Notes: generated by a model from the sequence alone, not told the origin. DNA of 64,000 bases from Chersky-840 sp963810195 (GCA_963810195.1 CAWEMO010000001.1:496001-560000); one strand, 5' to 3'. Positions 17,684 through 25,723 are shown, numbered from the stretch's first letter. A program made the numbers and translations.

Positions 17684-18601
17684 TCAACCGGCGATCAGCC
17701 CTGCCAGCGCATAGGTCGGATGTTTGTCGAGGTTGTGGCGAGCCCGGTCATATCGCCTTGTGGTTCTGGGGTCCGCATGACCAGCGGCGTCCTGCACATC
17801 ACGGAGACTCGCTCCGGCGTCCAGGGACAACGTGACGAAGGCGTGCCTCAGGTCGTGAGGGTGGAGGCTGCCCGCTTTCTCGGGGACGGCCACTTTTGCC
17901 AGCCGTCTCAGAGTCCGCCATGCCTCTGACCGATGCCATCGTGCTCCCGATGCCGTGACGAACAACGGCCCGGTGGTCCGGTCCCCGGCGTAGGTATCGA
18001 CCGCCTGCGCCGTCCGGGGGGCAAGAGGCACGGTCGCCGTCTTCCCACCCTTGCGCTTGATCCGGAGCACCCGGTGTCCGCGCTCGGTGGTCAGATCCTC
18101 GACGTTGGCCCCCAGGGCCTCGGAGACTCGCAGTCCGTTCAGCCCCAGCAGGAGGACCAGGGCCAGGGATCGGGGGGAGTCGGCGGCTGCGGCAACGATG
18201 AGGGCAGCCAGCTCGTCGCGGTCGAGCCCCGTGGACACCGTGTCGGACCCCACCTTCGGTCGTCGGACGTTGGCCACCGGGTTGCGAGCGACGATGTCCT
18301 CGGCAACGGCGTACCGGTAGAAGCCGGAGAGGGTCGAGAGGTGCCGGGCCACGGTGGCGGGGGACCTTTCCTCGACTTCGGCCAAGGTTCGCGCGTAGGC
18401 GTCCACGTGGGCTCTCTGAGCCGCCAGGGGGTCGAGGGCGTGGGCAGCGCACCAGCGGCCGAACCAGTGTCGGAGGTCGCGGCCGTAGGCCGCCCTGGTG
18501 GCCCCCTCGTAGCCCAGGAGAAAGGCGGCAGCCAGGCTCTCTACGGAGGCGTCGAACGGAGCCAGTGCCGTGCTGGGACCAGGTGTTGGGTCCAGGGACA
18601 T
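17684..18601 (-). CDS. Tyrosine recombinase (XerC/D- or phage-integrase-like)
   Basis: This intact protein has 305 residues. The SAM-like N-terminal core-binding domain spans about residues 20-105. The catalytic domain carries Arg158 (GLRVSE), Lys187 (KGGKTATVPL), His249 and Arg252 (HDLRHAF), His275 (AGHAD) and the nucleophile Tyr284 (TRRYDRA), so all active-site residues are present. It should cut and rejoin DNA at specific sites and may mobilise part of this accessory region. A TATCCT -10 element lies seven bases before the ATG, with a perfect palindrome immediately upstream. A decayed second recombinase lies 0.65 kb beyond. Confidence 0.95.
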   Translation of the reverse strand: MSLDPTPGPSTALAPFDASVESLAAAFLLGYEGATRAAYGRDLRHWFGRWCAAHALDPLAAQRAHVDAYARTLAEVEERSPATVARHLSTLSGFYRYAVAEDIVARNPVANVRRPKVGSDTVSTGLDRDELAALIVAAAADSPRSLALVLLLGLNGLRVSEALGANVEDLTTERGHRVLRIKRKGGKTATVPLAPRTAQAVDTYAGDRTTGPLFVTASGARWHRSEAWRTLRRLAKVAVPEKAGSLHPHDLRHAFVTLSLDAGASLRDVQDAAGHADPRTTRRYDRARHNLDKHPTYALAGLIAG

Positions 18602-18608
18602 CGTACCC

Positions 18609-18614
18609 AGGATA
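18609..18614 (-). promoter_or_regulatory. -10 TATCCT of the recombinase gene
   Basis: Read on the minus strand, TATCCT ends seven bases before the recombinase ATG, in the spacing seen at other leaderless starts in this window. Confidence 0.5.
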
Positions 18615-18615
18615 A

Positions 18616-18641
18616 CACAACATAATCACTGTTATGTTGTG
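18616..18641. promoter_or_regulatory. Palindromic operator or recombinase-site candidate
   Basis: CACAACATAA (18616-18625) and TTATGTTGTG (18632-18641) form a perfect 10-base inverted repeat with a 6-base spacer. It is unusually AT-rich for its surroundings. It lies directly upstream of the recombinase -10 and would cover the -35 zone, so a repressor bound there could block transcription. A recombination core site is the alternative. Confidence 0.6.
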
Positions 18642-18750
18642 GCGCCTGCTTGGAGAACATGAACGTCGCCGTGTGTGGGCCCACTGTCGCCCTGGAACGA
18701 TTGAGCCGGAGAAGGCGTCCAACAGATAGGACCCATTTCCGGCGAAAGGA

Positions 18751-19257
18751 ATGATCTCGGTGTTGGCACAAGGAAGTCGCGCCTCGTGGGCCATGATCGT
18801 CGTTCTGGGCGTTCTCACTGCGGCGGCGGCAGTACTTTCAGTGGTCACGGCCCCAACTCGCAGGGTTGTGACCTCCTCCACCTCAACGACCGCCCTCTCG
18901 ACTAGCCCAACGACCACTCTCGCGATAGGGGCTTCGTGTTCACTGCCGGCCGGCTCTCCCTCCATCACACTCGGCGACATGGCCCCGTCTCCGACGGTCA
19001 CGGTGCCGGTGGGTGCTCGTATTGTCGTGATGGTGCCTCGATGGGGCTGGGGCGATGCCACCGACGTGCGTATTGGTAACAGCACCATTTTGAGCGAACA
19101 GTGCTCGGTGCTGCTGGCCAATCACGGTAGACGAGCGATCCTTGTCGCGCTCGGTCCAGGTCGGAGTAGCCTCGGAGCCACCGTCACTCCTGCCAGTAAC
19201 GCGGCGATGCCCGCCTGGTTAGGAACGGTGGTCGTCACCGCCGACGCCAATGGATAA
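18751..19257 (+). CDS. Membrane-anchored or exported hypothetical protein
   Basis: The protein has 168 residues with AAAGGA just before the ATG. A hydrophobic segment at about residues 13-33 serves as a signal peptide or anchor. A Ser/Thr-rich linker (about residues 38-60) precedes a small domain of about 105 residues with two Cys (around residues 63 and 118) and beta-strand-like repeats (TVTVPVGARIVVMVP). It probably sits outside the membrane. No family was recognised. Its stop overlaps the first codons of the recombinase remnant. Confidence 0.65.
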   Translation: MISVLAQGSRASWAMIVVLGVLTAAAAVLSVVTAPTRRVVTSSTSTTALSTSPTTTLAIGASCSLPAGSPSITLGDMAPSPTVTVPVGARIVVMVPRWGWGDATDVRIGNSTILSEQCSVLLANHGRRAILVALGPGRSSLGATVTPASNAAMPAWLGTVVVTADANG

Positions 19258-19490
19258 AGAGTCGCTGCAGGTCATCGCGGATCTGCGGGCATTCTCTCCC
19301 CATGACCTGCGGCGGTCGTGCGTCTCGGACCTCCTTGATGCCGGGGTCGACATCAGCGTGGTTCAACGGTTTTGTGGGTCACACCAACCTCACCACCACG
19401 GCGAGACATGACCGACGCGGGGAGCAGGCCAAGAAGAAGGCGGCCAAGTCGCTGCATGTGCCATTCGTGACCTCGGAACCCGCAAGCTGA
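19250..19490 (+). pseudogene. Remnant of a second tyrosine recombinase (C-terminal catalytic part)
   Basis: Starting with ATGGAT at 19250, the frame reads FSPHDLRRSCVSDLLDAGVD, ISVVQRF, the box II HxLRR region of a tyrosine recombinase. At 19370-19373 a TTTT run shifts the frame by one base. The other frame continues FVGHTNLTTTARHDRRG to the stop at 19490. Only the last third of a recombinase is left. The expected catalytic Tyr of the ARYDRRG motif is His here, so it cannot be active even without the frameshift. Confidence 0.82.
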
Positions 19491-19598
19491 GTTCGCCTGC
19501 GGCGAGACGAGTTCGTAGCTGAACGTACGCCCTTTCGCTCCGCGCTCGTCGCCTGAATAGGCTGACAGCGTCGAACCGTCGGAGTATGGGAATGAGCT

Positions 19599-20150
19599 AT
19601 GACGAACGAATGGGGTCCCCTCGGACCCTTGGCCGGTGAATGGGAAGGCGAGGGTGGGCTCGACACGGCGTTCTCTCACGCCCAGGACAAGGTGCTCGGC
19701 ACCCCATACCTAGAGAAATGCAGCTTGAAGCCGTTCGGCCCGGTCGACAACGGAAGTCAACACCTCTACGGCCTCGACTACAGAACTGCCATGTGGCGCG
19801 GCGACGAGGAGAACCCCTTCCACACCGAGGTCGGCTACTGGCTGTGGGACGCAGCCACCGGTGAGGTCGTGCGGGGTTTCGTCGTCCCTCGCGGCATCAC
19901 GGTGCTCGCCGGGGGCATCGCCACCCCCGACGCCACACAGTTCACACTCACGGCCACTCACGGCCATCCTCAGTACGACATCGGCGAGAACCTGCACCTC
20001 GCCAAGAACGCCAGCACGTTGAGTTACGAGGTGACCATCACCGTTGGCGATGGTTCCTGGTCTTACGACGAGACCACGATGTTGCAGATGAACGAGTTCG
20101 ACCAACCGTTCGCACATACCGACAACAACACTCTCCACCGGGTGGGCTGA
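19599..20150 (+). CDS. Nitrobindin-like heme-binding beta-barrel protein
   Basis: The protein has 183 residues. The N-terminal PLAGEWEGEG matches the GxWxGxG signature of nitrobindins (DUF1794, fatty-acid-binding-protein-like fold). A His near the C-terminus (THT-like DNNTLHRV) is placed where the proximal heme ligand lies in the family. Characterised relatives bind ferric heme and isomerise peroxynitrite to nitrate. A protective role against reactive nitrogen is likely. It is preceded by the recombinase remnant and has its own start context. Confidence 0.85.
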   Translation: MTNEWGPLGPLAGEWEGEGGLDTAFSHAQDKVLGTPYLEKCSLKPFGPVDNGSQHLYGLDYRTAMWRGDEENPFHTEVGYWLWDAATGEVVRGFVVPRGITVLAGGIATPDATQFTLTATHGHPQYDIGENLHLAKNASTLSYEVTITVGDGSWSYDETTMLQMNEFDQPFAHTDNNTLHRVG

Positions 20151-20188
20151 CCCCGCTGCGCCGGGGTTGTGGCACTAGGTTGGAATCC

Positions 20189-20353
20189 GTGCCACTTCCG
20201 AGCTGCCCCAAGTGTCAGTCCAATCAGTTGGACGAAGACTGGGGTAGTCACGGCGACGACTGCCCTGACGCTGACCATAGGCATCTGGTCTGTGCGAACC
20301 CAGATTGCCTCTCCGTGTTCACTATGACTGCACGACCGGGGAAGGCCCATTGA
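20189..20353 (+). CDS. Small zinc-ribbon protein
   Basis: This 54-residue open frame starts at a GTG. CPKC near the N-terminus and CANPDC about 30 residues later give four cysteines in a zinc-ribbon arrangement, with Asp/His-rich sequence between. It starts 39 bases after the nitrobindin-like gene on the same strand, so it may be co-transcribed. It is too small for confident family assignment. Confidence 0.5.
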   Translation: MPLPSCPKCQSNQLDEDWGSHGDDCPDADHRHLVCANPDCLSVFTMTARPGKAH

Positions 20354-20402
20354 ACATCAAGCTGGACCTGCGACGCCTCGCTTACGTCCTTTCGCCAGCG
20401 GG

Positions 20403-20783
20403 TTAGGTGGTTACCAATATCCATCCGATGCCATTGTGCGCGATGAAGTCCGTGGACTCGCCAGCAGTACGGAGCCGATGTCTTGACGGCACGGCACTGG
20501 CCGGGCGTGCAAAGTGCTGGGTCCAGGCCGTACCGTCCCAGTAGCGGAGACCCTCGCTCAACGGGTTGTCGTACCACGCTGGCGGAGGAGCGTCAGCAGA
20601 TGTGGTATTCGAGACCGCAGTTCTATCGGGCGTCGGTTCGTGATACGACCCCACCCCCTTGTCCTTGACCAGCGGTGTGGGGGCTCCATCTTTGAAGAGT
20701 CGCTCTTCATGAATCCCGAATGGGTCAGGATGCCAGCCTTCGAGTCCGCCCATTTGCCCCCGTCGCGATTCCGCAGGCGGCAT
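20403..20783 (-). CDS. DUF2510-like protein with two WYPDP-type modules
   Basis: The protein has 126 residues from the ATG at 20783; an ATG at 20753 is also possible. The first module, GWHPDPFGIHEERLF followed by PTPLVKDKGVGSY, is a variant common in actinobacterial membrane proteins. The second, PAWYDNPLSEGLRYWDGTAW, is a classical DUF2510 motif. These short modules usually sit in the cytoplasmic part of membrane-associated proteins; function is unknown. The first module recurs at the C-terminus of the protein at 21401-22033. Confidence 0.65.
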   Translation of the reverse strand: MPPAESRRGQMGGLEGWHPDPFGIHEERLFKDGAPTPLVKDKGVGSYHEPTPDRTAVSNTTSADAPPPAWYDNPLSEGLRYWDGTAWTQHFARPASAVPSRHRLRTAGESTDFIAHNGIGWILVTT

Positions 20784-21056
20784 GTTACTTATCAGCCCAT
20801 AGGCCAACAAGCTGAACTCCGGTCAAGATGGCGTCCACCGGACCCATATGGGCGCAATCGAAGGGGGAATCGCCATCTGACCTTCCTGTCGATGGAGCGC
20901 ACCGCAGATTGTCTAGGGATGGACCCTTTGGAGTGATGAAGCGCCGGACCCGATGAGCCATGTGGTCGGGCGTCAATGCCTGTATCCCAGGAGCCGGGGC
21001 CACCCGTGACCGAGCAGGCTGAGCGCACGGGTATTCGTGTGAGCCCGTTCTCATTG

Positions 21057-21221
21057 TCAGTGTCGTGGGTGAATAGCTCGCCAGATGTCCCAGCCCACGA
21101 ATCCGATGCACATTCCCGCCACGATGGAGAGGGCCAAGACCACCCAACCCTCGGACAGGACGACAGCGCCCGCTATCAGTCCGGCTGCCAGGGCTATGCC
21201 ACCGACGTCGCGTATGTGCAC
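21057..21221 (-). CDS. Small two-helix membrane protein (tentative)
   Basis: This 54-residue open frame starts at the GTG at 21221. Almost all of it is two hydrophobic helices (GGIALAAGLIAGAVVLSEG and WVVLALSIVAGMCIGFVGW), ending in a short polar tail. The coding character is good, but the ribosome binding site is poor. It begins nine bases after the stop of the preceding small gene, so translation may depend on it. Confidence 0.45.
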   Translation of the reverse strand: MHIRDVGGIALAAGLIAGAVVLSEGWVVLALSIVAGMCIGFVGWDIWRAIHPRH

Positions 21222-21230
21222 TTCGGGAGT

Positions 21231-21404
21231 CTAGGGCGCGCGGACACCGAGAGGACTCAGGAGATCGTAATGGACAGGACCCTCGTGGCCGTATTCTGCG
21301 TGGGGTTGATGGTGCATCGTCTTGATCTTCTTGTGGAGGACTTCCACGGTGAAGCTGTAGGTCCCGCTGTCGAGGTCAAGTCGTTGGTGGCCGAAGACAT
21401 TCAT
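21231..21404 (-). CDS. 57-residue protein translationally coupled to the upstream zinc-ribbon gene
   Basis: The ATG (21404-21402) overlaps the TGA of the preceding gene in an ATGA, a classic coupling signal that supports it as a real gene. The protein is polar, His-rich and beta-strand-like (RLDLDSGTYSFTVEVLHKK). No family was recognised. It is probably made in the same operon as its neighbours at 21401-22033 and 21057-21221. Confidence 0.6.
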   Translation of the reverse strand: MNVFGHQRLDLDSGTYSFTVEVLHKKIKTMHHQPHAEYGHEGPVHYDLLSPLGVRAP

Positions 21405-22033
21405 GCAGATGGGGGTGGTGCGTCATACGAACCCACCCCGCCATCCTTTACCAATGGAGTCGGCTTGCCGTGGTCAAGAAACCGTTCCTCATGGACCATG
21501 AACGGGTCGGGTTGCCATCCTTCGGAGTGCATTGTTTGCCTCGGACTTGCCATAGCCGGAACAGCCCTAGCAGGAACACCTGCTGTCACGGGAGGCGAAG
21601 GGGAAGGTGGCGGAGGTGGGAGCGGTGGTCGATACGAAGGGTGTCGATCGGGCGGATACCACTTGCCGTCAGATGCGAGCCACCAATCTGGTCCTTGTGA
21701 CACATGGCTCATGTCCCGATACTTCGGTTCTGCCGTCGTAGGCGGTTGAAAGGACGGCGGGGAGACTAACGACGTCCCGCAGTACCGGCACAGGGCTGCT
21801 TTTCCCTGAACCAACTCGCCGCAGGCGGGACACTCCCTCATGCCCCGGCCAAGAGCCTTGCGGCGCAGGGCATTCTCATCCTTGGATAGGAGCACCGTGA
21901 TTAGTACCCCGATAGGCCCCAGCAGAATGCTGAGGAGGAAGCCCAGCATGGGGCTCCCCTTGGATTCGCCGACGATGGCGCCGAGAAGTCCCCAAATGAC
22001 TATCCAGAAGAGGATGTAGAAAAGGACACTCAT
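21401..22033 (-). CDS. Membrane protein with zinc ribbon and DUF2510-like C-terminus
   Basis: The protein has 210 residues, with a ribosome-binding-like GAGGAAC upstream of the ATG at 22033. Two transmembrane segments (about residues 3-22 and 30-49) are followed by a zinc ribbon (CPACG and CRYCG, about residues 68-85). Then come a WWLASDGKWYPPD motif, a Pro-rich linker, and finally GWQPDPFMVHEERFL with PTPLVKDGGVGSY. The WWxASDGKWYPP motif is one I associate with Acidimicrobiia proteins. The last module is shared with the protein at 20403-20783. Function is unknown. Confidence 0.78.
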   Translation of the reverse strand: MSVLFYILFWIVIWGLLGAIVGESKGSPMLGFLLSILLGPIGVLITVLLSKDENALRRKALGRGMRECPACGELVQGKAALCRYCGTSLVSPPSFQPPTTAEPKYRDMSHVSQGPDWWLASDGKWYPPDRHPSYRPPLPPPPPSPSPPVTAGVPARAVPAMASPRQTMHSEGWQPDPFMVHEERFLDHGKPTPLVKDGGVGSYDAPPPSA

Positions 22034-22336
22034 GTAGTTCCTCCTCGTGGACTACTTGATGGTCAGTATCCTTGCTCTGTCCTGCCTTCGATCCAGTGTG
22101 AGCGCATCCTGCCGACGAGCGGCAGGGTCATTCGGCCCTGTTCTGAAAGTCACAGCCCGTTAGATCGGCGATGGTTCGCTCAAAGTGCTCACGGCAGGCC
22201 GAACAGCGGCAGTGCGGGGCCGCGTCGACCCCACGGATGAGACGCCCGAGTGTCCGTCTGCGGCTCCGCACCTGGACCGCCATCCTGACCTGATCTGATT
22301 GAGTTTGGATGACTTATCGCTAGAATCCGGAAGGGC
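22034..22336. other. Intergenic region, nothing recognised
   Basis: No gene or clear signal is seen in 303 bases. Short open frames here lack recognisable features. Confidence 0.4.
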
Positions 22337-22978
22337 TTATCGGGGACACGCATTCAATGCTGCTACGTACAATGAGGCCAGTTCGGTACTCCCGGCCGGG
22401 GTTGGATGGATCCCGTCCCGCTGGAGCCACGTTGGGTTCTTCCATTCCGCATTTCCCCAGTCGAGCAGGTGAAAGTTGGGCTTGGTCGAGACTTCGGCTT
22501 CGAGGGCTTTGTTGATAGCGACTGCGAGCGACCCAATACGCGGATTGACCGTCGTGAGAATGATGCACCGTTGGTGCCTCAACGGATGAAGCTCCCGAGC
22601 GAGATCTGATGCCCACGCAAGGTCACTACCGACCCGGGCGTCATTCGTCCCCAGTTCGATGATCCAGTCGTGACGGGGAAGAGCGGCCACGATTTCAGGG
22701 ATAAGGAGCACCCAGGAGGAGATATATGTCCCAATCCAACCAGCGACGCTTGCTCGGTAATCTGGAGAGAGGGCTGCTGCAATCTGGTTCGTTGACATCG
22801 CCGTGATACTGTCGCCCACCACTGTTACCAATGGTTCTTCCACTGGCTTCTTCACATGGGCCATGGCTAGTGACACTCCTATCAATGTCACTGCAGCGAG
22901 AACTACGGTGCCGATCGTCACGCTCAAGCTCATGACGAACGAACGGTGATGGGACCTTGCGGAGCGGGCACAGCGCAT
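22337..22978 (-). CDS. Membrane-anchored SGNH/GDSL-type hydrolase
   Basis: The protein has 213 residues from the ATG at 22978; an ATG at 22933 would remove a basic leader. A single hydrophobic segment (about residues 20-39) exports or anchors it. The SGNH blocks follow: VVGDSITAMS (nucleophile Ser), a Gly/Asn region, LGTNDARVG (block III Asn) and DGIHPTPAG (block V Asp and His). The catalytic set is therefore complete. It is likely an extracytoplasmic esterase or deacetylase acting on cell-surface sugars or lipids; the exact substrate is unknown. Confidence 0.82.
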   Translation of the reverse strand: MRCARSARSHHRSFVMSLSVTIGTVVLAAVTLIGVSLAMAHVKKPVEEPLVTVVGDSITAMSTNQIAAALSPDYRASVAGWIGTYISSWVLLIPEIVAALPRHDWIIELGTNDARVGSDLAWASDLARELHPLRHQRCIILTTVNPRIGSLAVAINKALEAEVSTKPNFHLLDWGNAEWKNPTWLQRDGIHPTPAGSTELASLYVAALNACPR

Positions 22979-23240
22979 TACCACGCTCTCTCCTGTCCTA
23001 TCGATTGGCACCTTCCTCCGGCCAGAGTGACCGCATCTTGCGACAAGCATCAGGGCCATTCGACCTTTGTCTGACAGCCCCACATCTCGGCCCGGCGCTA
23101 TGTCGCTCCAAGTGGTCAGGGCGGCCCTTACAGCGAGACACCCGGAAGACGAGCGGGGTTTGTTCCAACGATGGCGCCCTACCCAGCATTCGGGTCCTTG
23201 GTCTCTGGGCGCCTCAGAAGCCATGTCCTACCTTGCTCTT

Positions 23241-23498
23241 ATGCAGACTCATACGTTGATACAGCCTCTGGACGACGAGGCGATCGGTGGGCCGATCACC
23301 GGTGCCGAGCACCACCGGGTGAGGGCGTACCCTCGCGACAGGGTGTGCGAGTACGAGGGCTGCTCCACCCTGTTGTCGGTGTACAACGACGGGTGGTTTT
23401 GCGCTGCTCATGATGAACTGGGGGTCCCCTTACGGGTGCATCCGCACCCGCCCGCTTCTCGGAGGTGTCGTCGAGCATCTCACCACAGGGCTGCCTGA
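23241..23498 (+). CDS. Small Cys/His zinc-finger-like protein
   Basis: This 85-residue open frame starts at the ATG at 23241. CEYEGCSTLLSVYNDGWFC followed by AAH gives a C-x4-C...C-x2-H pattern, as in small actinobacterial and phage zinc proteins of unknown role. The N-terminal half is acidic. The last 25 residues are Arg/His-rich and may not be conserved. No clear ribosome binding site is present. Confidence 0.5.
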   Translation: MQTHTLIQPLDDEAIGGPITGAEHHRVRAYPRDRVCEYEGCSTLLSVYNDGWFCAAHDELGVPLRVHPHPPASRRCRRASHHRAA

Positions 23499-23595
23499 GC
23501 GCCGAGCGACCGACAGCTCGGTTCCAGGGGACCTCAGGCCTGTATTCGCTAACGTCGACCCTCACATCAAATGCCTCGCCCAGGAGAGATGACCT

Positions 23596-23850
23596 ATGCC
23601 CGACGTCGGTGATCGCGTTCGCTTCGCATCCAGGAAGGTCGACGAGGCCCCACGCGAGGGCGTGGTGACCGGTGTTATCGGCCAACTCCTTCGCATCAAG
23701 TGGTCGACAGGCGAGGAGTCGATGTTCGTCCCCGGTCCGGGAGCGGTGACCGTGATCGGCAAGGTGCGGGCGTCATCAAGCAGGAAGGCAACGGCTCCGG
23801 CGAAGGCGGCCAAGTCGGCGAAGAAGACCACGAACAAGCCGACTCGGTGA
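23596..23850 (+). CDS. DUF1918-like small protein
   Basis: The protein has 84 residues; GAGAGATGACC precedes the ATG. The sequence PDVGDRVRFASRKVDEAPREG followed by a beta-rich stretch and ESMFVPGPGAVTVIG fits the SH3-like DUF1918 fold common in actinobacteria. A Lys/Ala-rich tail (about residues 60-84) probably binds nucleic acid or is disordered. Its stop overlaps the next gene's start by GTGA, showing translational coupling. Confidence 0.8.
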   Translation: MPDVGDRVRFASRKVDEAPREGVVTGVIGQLLRIKWSTGEESMFVPGPGAVTVIGKVRASSSRKATAPAKAAKSAKKTTNKPTR

Positions 23851-24239
23851 ATCAGTTCTTCCCCTACGCAGTAGACCTCAAGTTCGCTCCGATCTGGCTT
23901 CCCCTCGGCGTTCGCCCATCCAAGGACGGGGTGACCATTACCGACGACGGCCGCTTCAGGGCGACCTTCGGGTTCCTGCGGCTGGAGACTCCCCTCGACA
24001 ATGTGACCGGAGCCCACGTCACGAGGGGCTACCGATGGTGGACTGCCGTGGGCGCTCGGGTGTCGTTCGTGGATGACGGGCTGACCTTCGGGACCAATAC
24101 GAAGGCCGGAGTGTGTGTCCACTTCCGGGAGAAGGTGCCCTCAGCCCTCGGCTTCAAGGGGTACTCAGCGCTGACGGTCACGGTGGCGGATCTCGATGGA
24201 CTTGTCCAAGCGCTTGGAGGTGACGAGGGTCAGTCCTGA
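23847..24239 (+). CDS. Conserved-looking hypothetical protein coupled to DUF1918 gene
   Basis: This 130-residue protein starts at a GTG overlapping the DUF1918 stop. It is a beta-rich globular protein (WLPLGVRPSKDGVTITDDG, then LETPLDNVTGAHVTRGYRWW, then VCVHFREKVPSALGF). The alternation of short strands resembles small actinobacterial proteins that report on or bind hydrophobic ligands, but I do not recognise the family. The IS3 element begins 55 bases after its stop. Confidence 0.65.
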   Translation: MNQFFPYAVDLKFAPIWLPLGVRPSKDGVTITDDGRFRATFGFLRLETPLDNVTGAHVTRGYRWWTAVGARVSFVDDGLTFGTNTKAGVCVHFREKVPSALGFKGYSALTVTVADLDGLVQALGGDEGQS

Positions 24240-24293
24240 GCTTCGCGCATGAGATCCAAGGGCAGTTGACCACTTACGAAGGATCAACCACTC

Positions 24294-24321
24294 TTGGGTC
24301 TGCCCCCAAGTCGGTTGACTC
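24294..24321. repeat. IS3 element left inverted repeat
   Basis: It contains GGGTCTGCCCCC and TCGGTTGACTC and pairs with 25522-25550 in reverse complement, with a few mismatches in the middle. Confidence 0.8.
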
Positions 24322-24336
24322 TTTGGTTGTCCAGCT

Positions 24337-25200
24337 CTAAGCGACGGTCTCGACGTTGTAGATGGTCTCATATTCGATCGGCGTGAGCCTGCCGAGGGCC
24401 CGCTGACGACGCCGGCGGTGATACGTGCGCTCGATCCAGTGCACGATCGCCAGGTGCAACTCCTGGCGAGTGGCCCAGGACTTCGAGTCGAGGACGTTCT
24501 TCTGAAGCAGAGAGTAGAATGACTCCATGGCCGCGTTGTCGGCGCAGGCGGCCACCCGTCCCATCGATCCGCGAAGCCCGAAGCGCGCCAGCGCCCGCAC
24601 ATATGCGTGAGATCGAAATTGCGATCCCCTGTCGCTGTGAACCACCGTGGCGCCTGGTCCTCGAAGTGCGACGGCGTGATGGAGCGCCCTGACAGCGAGC
24701 TGGCTCGTCATACGGGCGTCGGTGGCATAGCCGACGATGCGGTTGGAGAAGACGTCCTTCACGACACAGCAGTAGAGCTTTCCCTCCCGGGTGCGGTGCT
24801 CGGTGATGTCGGTGAGCCACAGCTCGTTCGGAGCATCGGCGGTGAAGTCCCGTTCGACGAGGTCGTCGTGGACCGGGGGCCCGGGTCGGTGACCCAGGCC
24901 CTGTTTCCTCGAGTGCGCTGACCAAAGTCGCTGCTCGGAGCACAAACGCCACACACGGTTCTCCGAGGCCCGGTGACCGAGGCGCTCGAGCTCATCCGCG
25001 ATGAAGCGGTAGCCGAAGGCCGGGTCGTCGTGGTTCACGTCGACCGCTGCGTTCGTCAGATAGGCGTTGTCGAGGTCCCTTGGACTGCAGGGCCGAGCGA
25101 GCCATCTGAAATAGCTCTGCTTGGAGAACTCGAGCACCCGGCAGGTCACCGCCACGGGAACACCTTCGGCGGCAAGATCACGGACCAGCGGGTATCTCAT
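24337..25200 (-). CDS. IS3-family transposase OrfB
   Basis: The protein has 287 residues. An N-terminal HTH_21-type helical region (about residues 1-95) precedes the rve integrase core with the DDE triad: Asp in WLTDITEH, Asp in VVHSDRGSQF, and Glu in AAMESFYSLLQ. A C-terminal region (HHRRRRQRALGRLTPIEYE) is typical of the family. The ATG overlaps the OrfA stop by four bases, so it is made either by coupling or as an OrfAB fusion through programmed frameshifting. Confidence 0.95.
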   Translation of the reverse strand: MRYPLVRDLAAEGVPVAVTCRVLEFSKQSYFRWLARPCSPRDLDNAYLTNAAVDVNHDDPAFGYRFIADELERLGHRASENRVWRLCSEQRLWSAHSRKQGLGHRPGPPVHDDLVERDFTADAPNELWLTDITEHRTREGKLYCCVVKDVFSNRIVGYATDARMTSQLAVRALHHAVALRGPGATVVHSDRGSQFRSHAYVRALARFGLRGSMGRVAACADNAAMESFYSLLQKNVLDSKSWATRQELHLAIVHWIERTYHRRRRQRALGRLTPIEYETIYNVETVA

Positions 25201-25481
25201 TTTGGGGAGCTGCCCTGGGATAGATACGCAGCCGCACGGCGCAAGATGTAGTTCTCCTGCTCGAGAACCTTGATCCGCTTGCGTGATTCACGGAGCTCGT
25301 TGCGCTCCGCCGCAGTCATGCCGTCGCGGACGCCCTCTTCGACGTCCGCATCCTTCATCCAGCGATGCAGACACGACTCGGAGATGCCAAAGTCCCGCGC
25401 CACCTTCGACAGCGGGATCTCCCGGCGTCGGGCAACCGCCACAACATCCCGGCGGAACTGATCGGGGTATGCCTTTGGCAC
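25197..25481 (-). CDS. IS3-family transposase OrfA
   Basis: The protein has 94 residues: an HTH_Tnp_1 domain (PDQFRRDVVAVARRR, then VARDFGISESCLHRWMKDAD) and a C-terminal leucine-zipper-like helix (RIKVLEQENYILRRA). It recognises the IS ends and pairs with OrfB. Length and layout are normal for the family. Confidence 0.95.
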   Translation of the reverse strand: MPKAYPDQFRRDVVAVARRREIPLSKVARDFGISESCLHRWMKDADVEEGVRDGMTAAERNELRESRKRIKVLEQENYILRRAAAYLSQGSSPK

Positions 25482-25521
25482 CCTCCACTCCCTTCCAGCG
25501 AGCCAATGCTCGCAAGGTTAG

Positions 25522-25550
25522 GAGTCAACCGAACCTGGGGCAGACCCTCA
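25522..25550. repeat. IS3 element right inverted repeat
   Basis: It contains GAGTCAACCG and GGGGCAGACCC, the reverse complement of the left end. The last bases CTCA are consistent with the CA-3' terminus of IS3 elements. Confidence 0.8.
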
Positions 25551-25723
25551 CGGTGACACGGCGCCCTGACGCCGTGGGCTCGCTCCCCGGTGCCGCCGAA
25601 GCCACCGTTTCATCTCTTGTAGCTCGGCGAGAGCAGTGCCATCGCCTCGTCACGGACTCAGGACGCCGCTGTAGCGTCCCTCCGAGCAGGTGAACTCAGC
25701 GGGGTGCCGGAAGGAGGCCAATC

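Larger units (their letters stand above)
24294..25550 (-). mobile_element. IS3-family insertion sequence
   Basis: This element of about 1.26 kb is bounded by imperfect inverted repeats of 27-29 bases. The left end is at 24294-24321 and the right end at 25522-25550; both contain GGGTCTGCCCC and CGGTTGACTC. It encodes OrfA and OrfB on the minus strand. No target-site duplication is evident in the immediate flanks. Both reading frames are intact, so the element may still be active. Confidence 0.9.
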
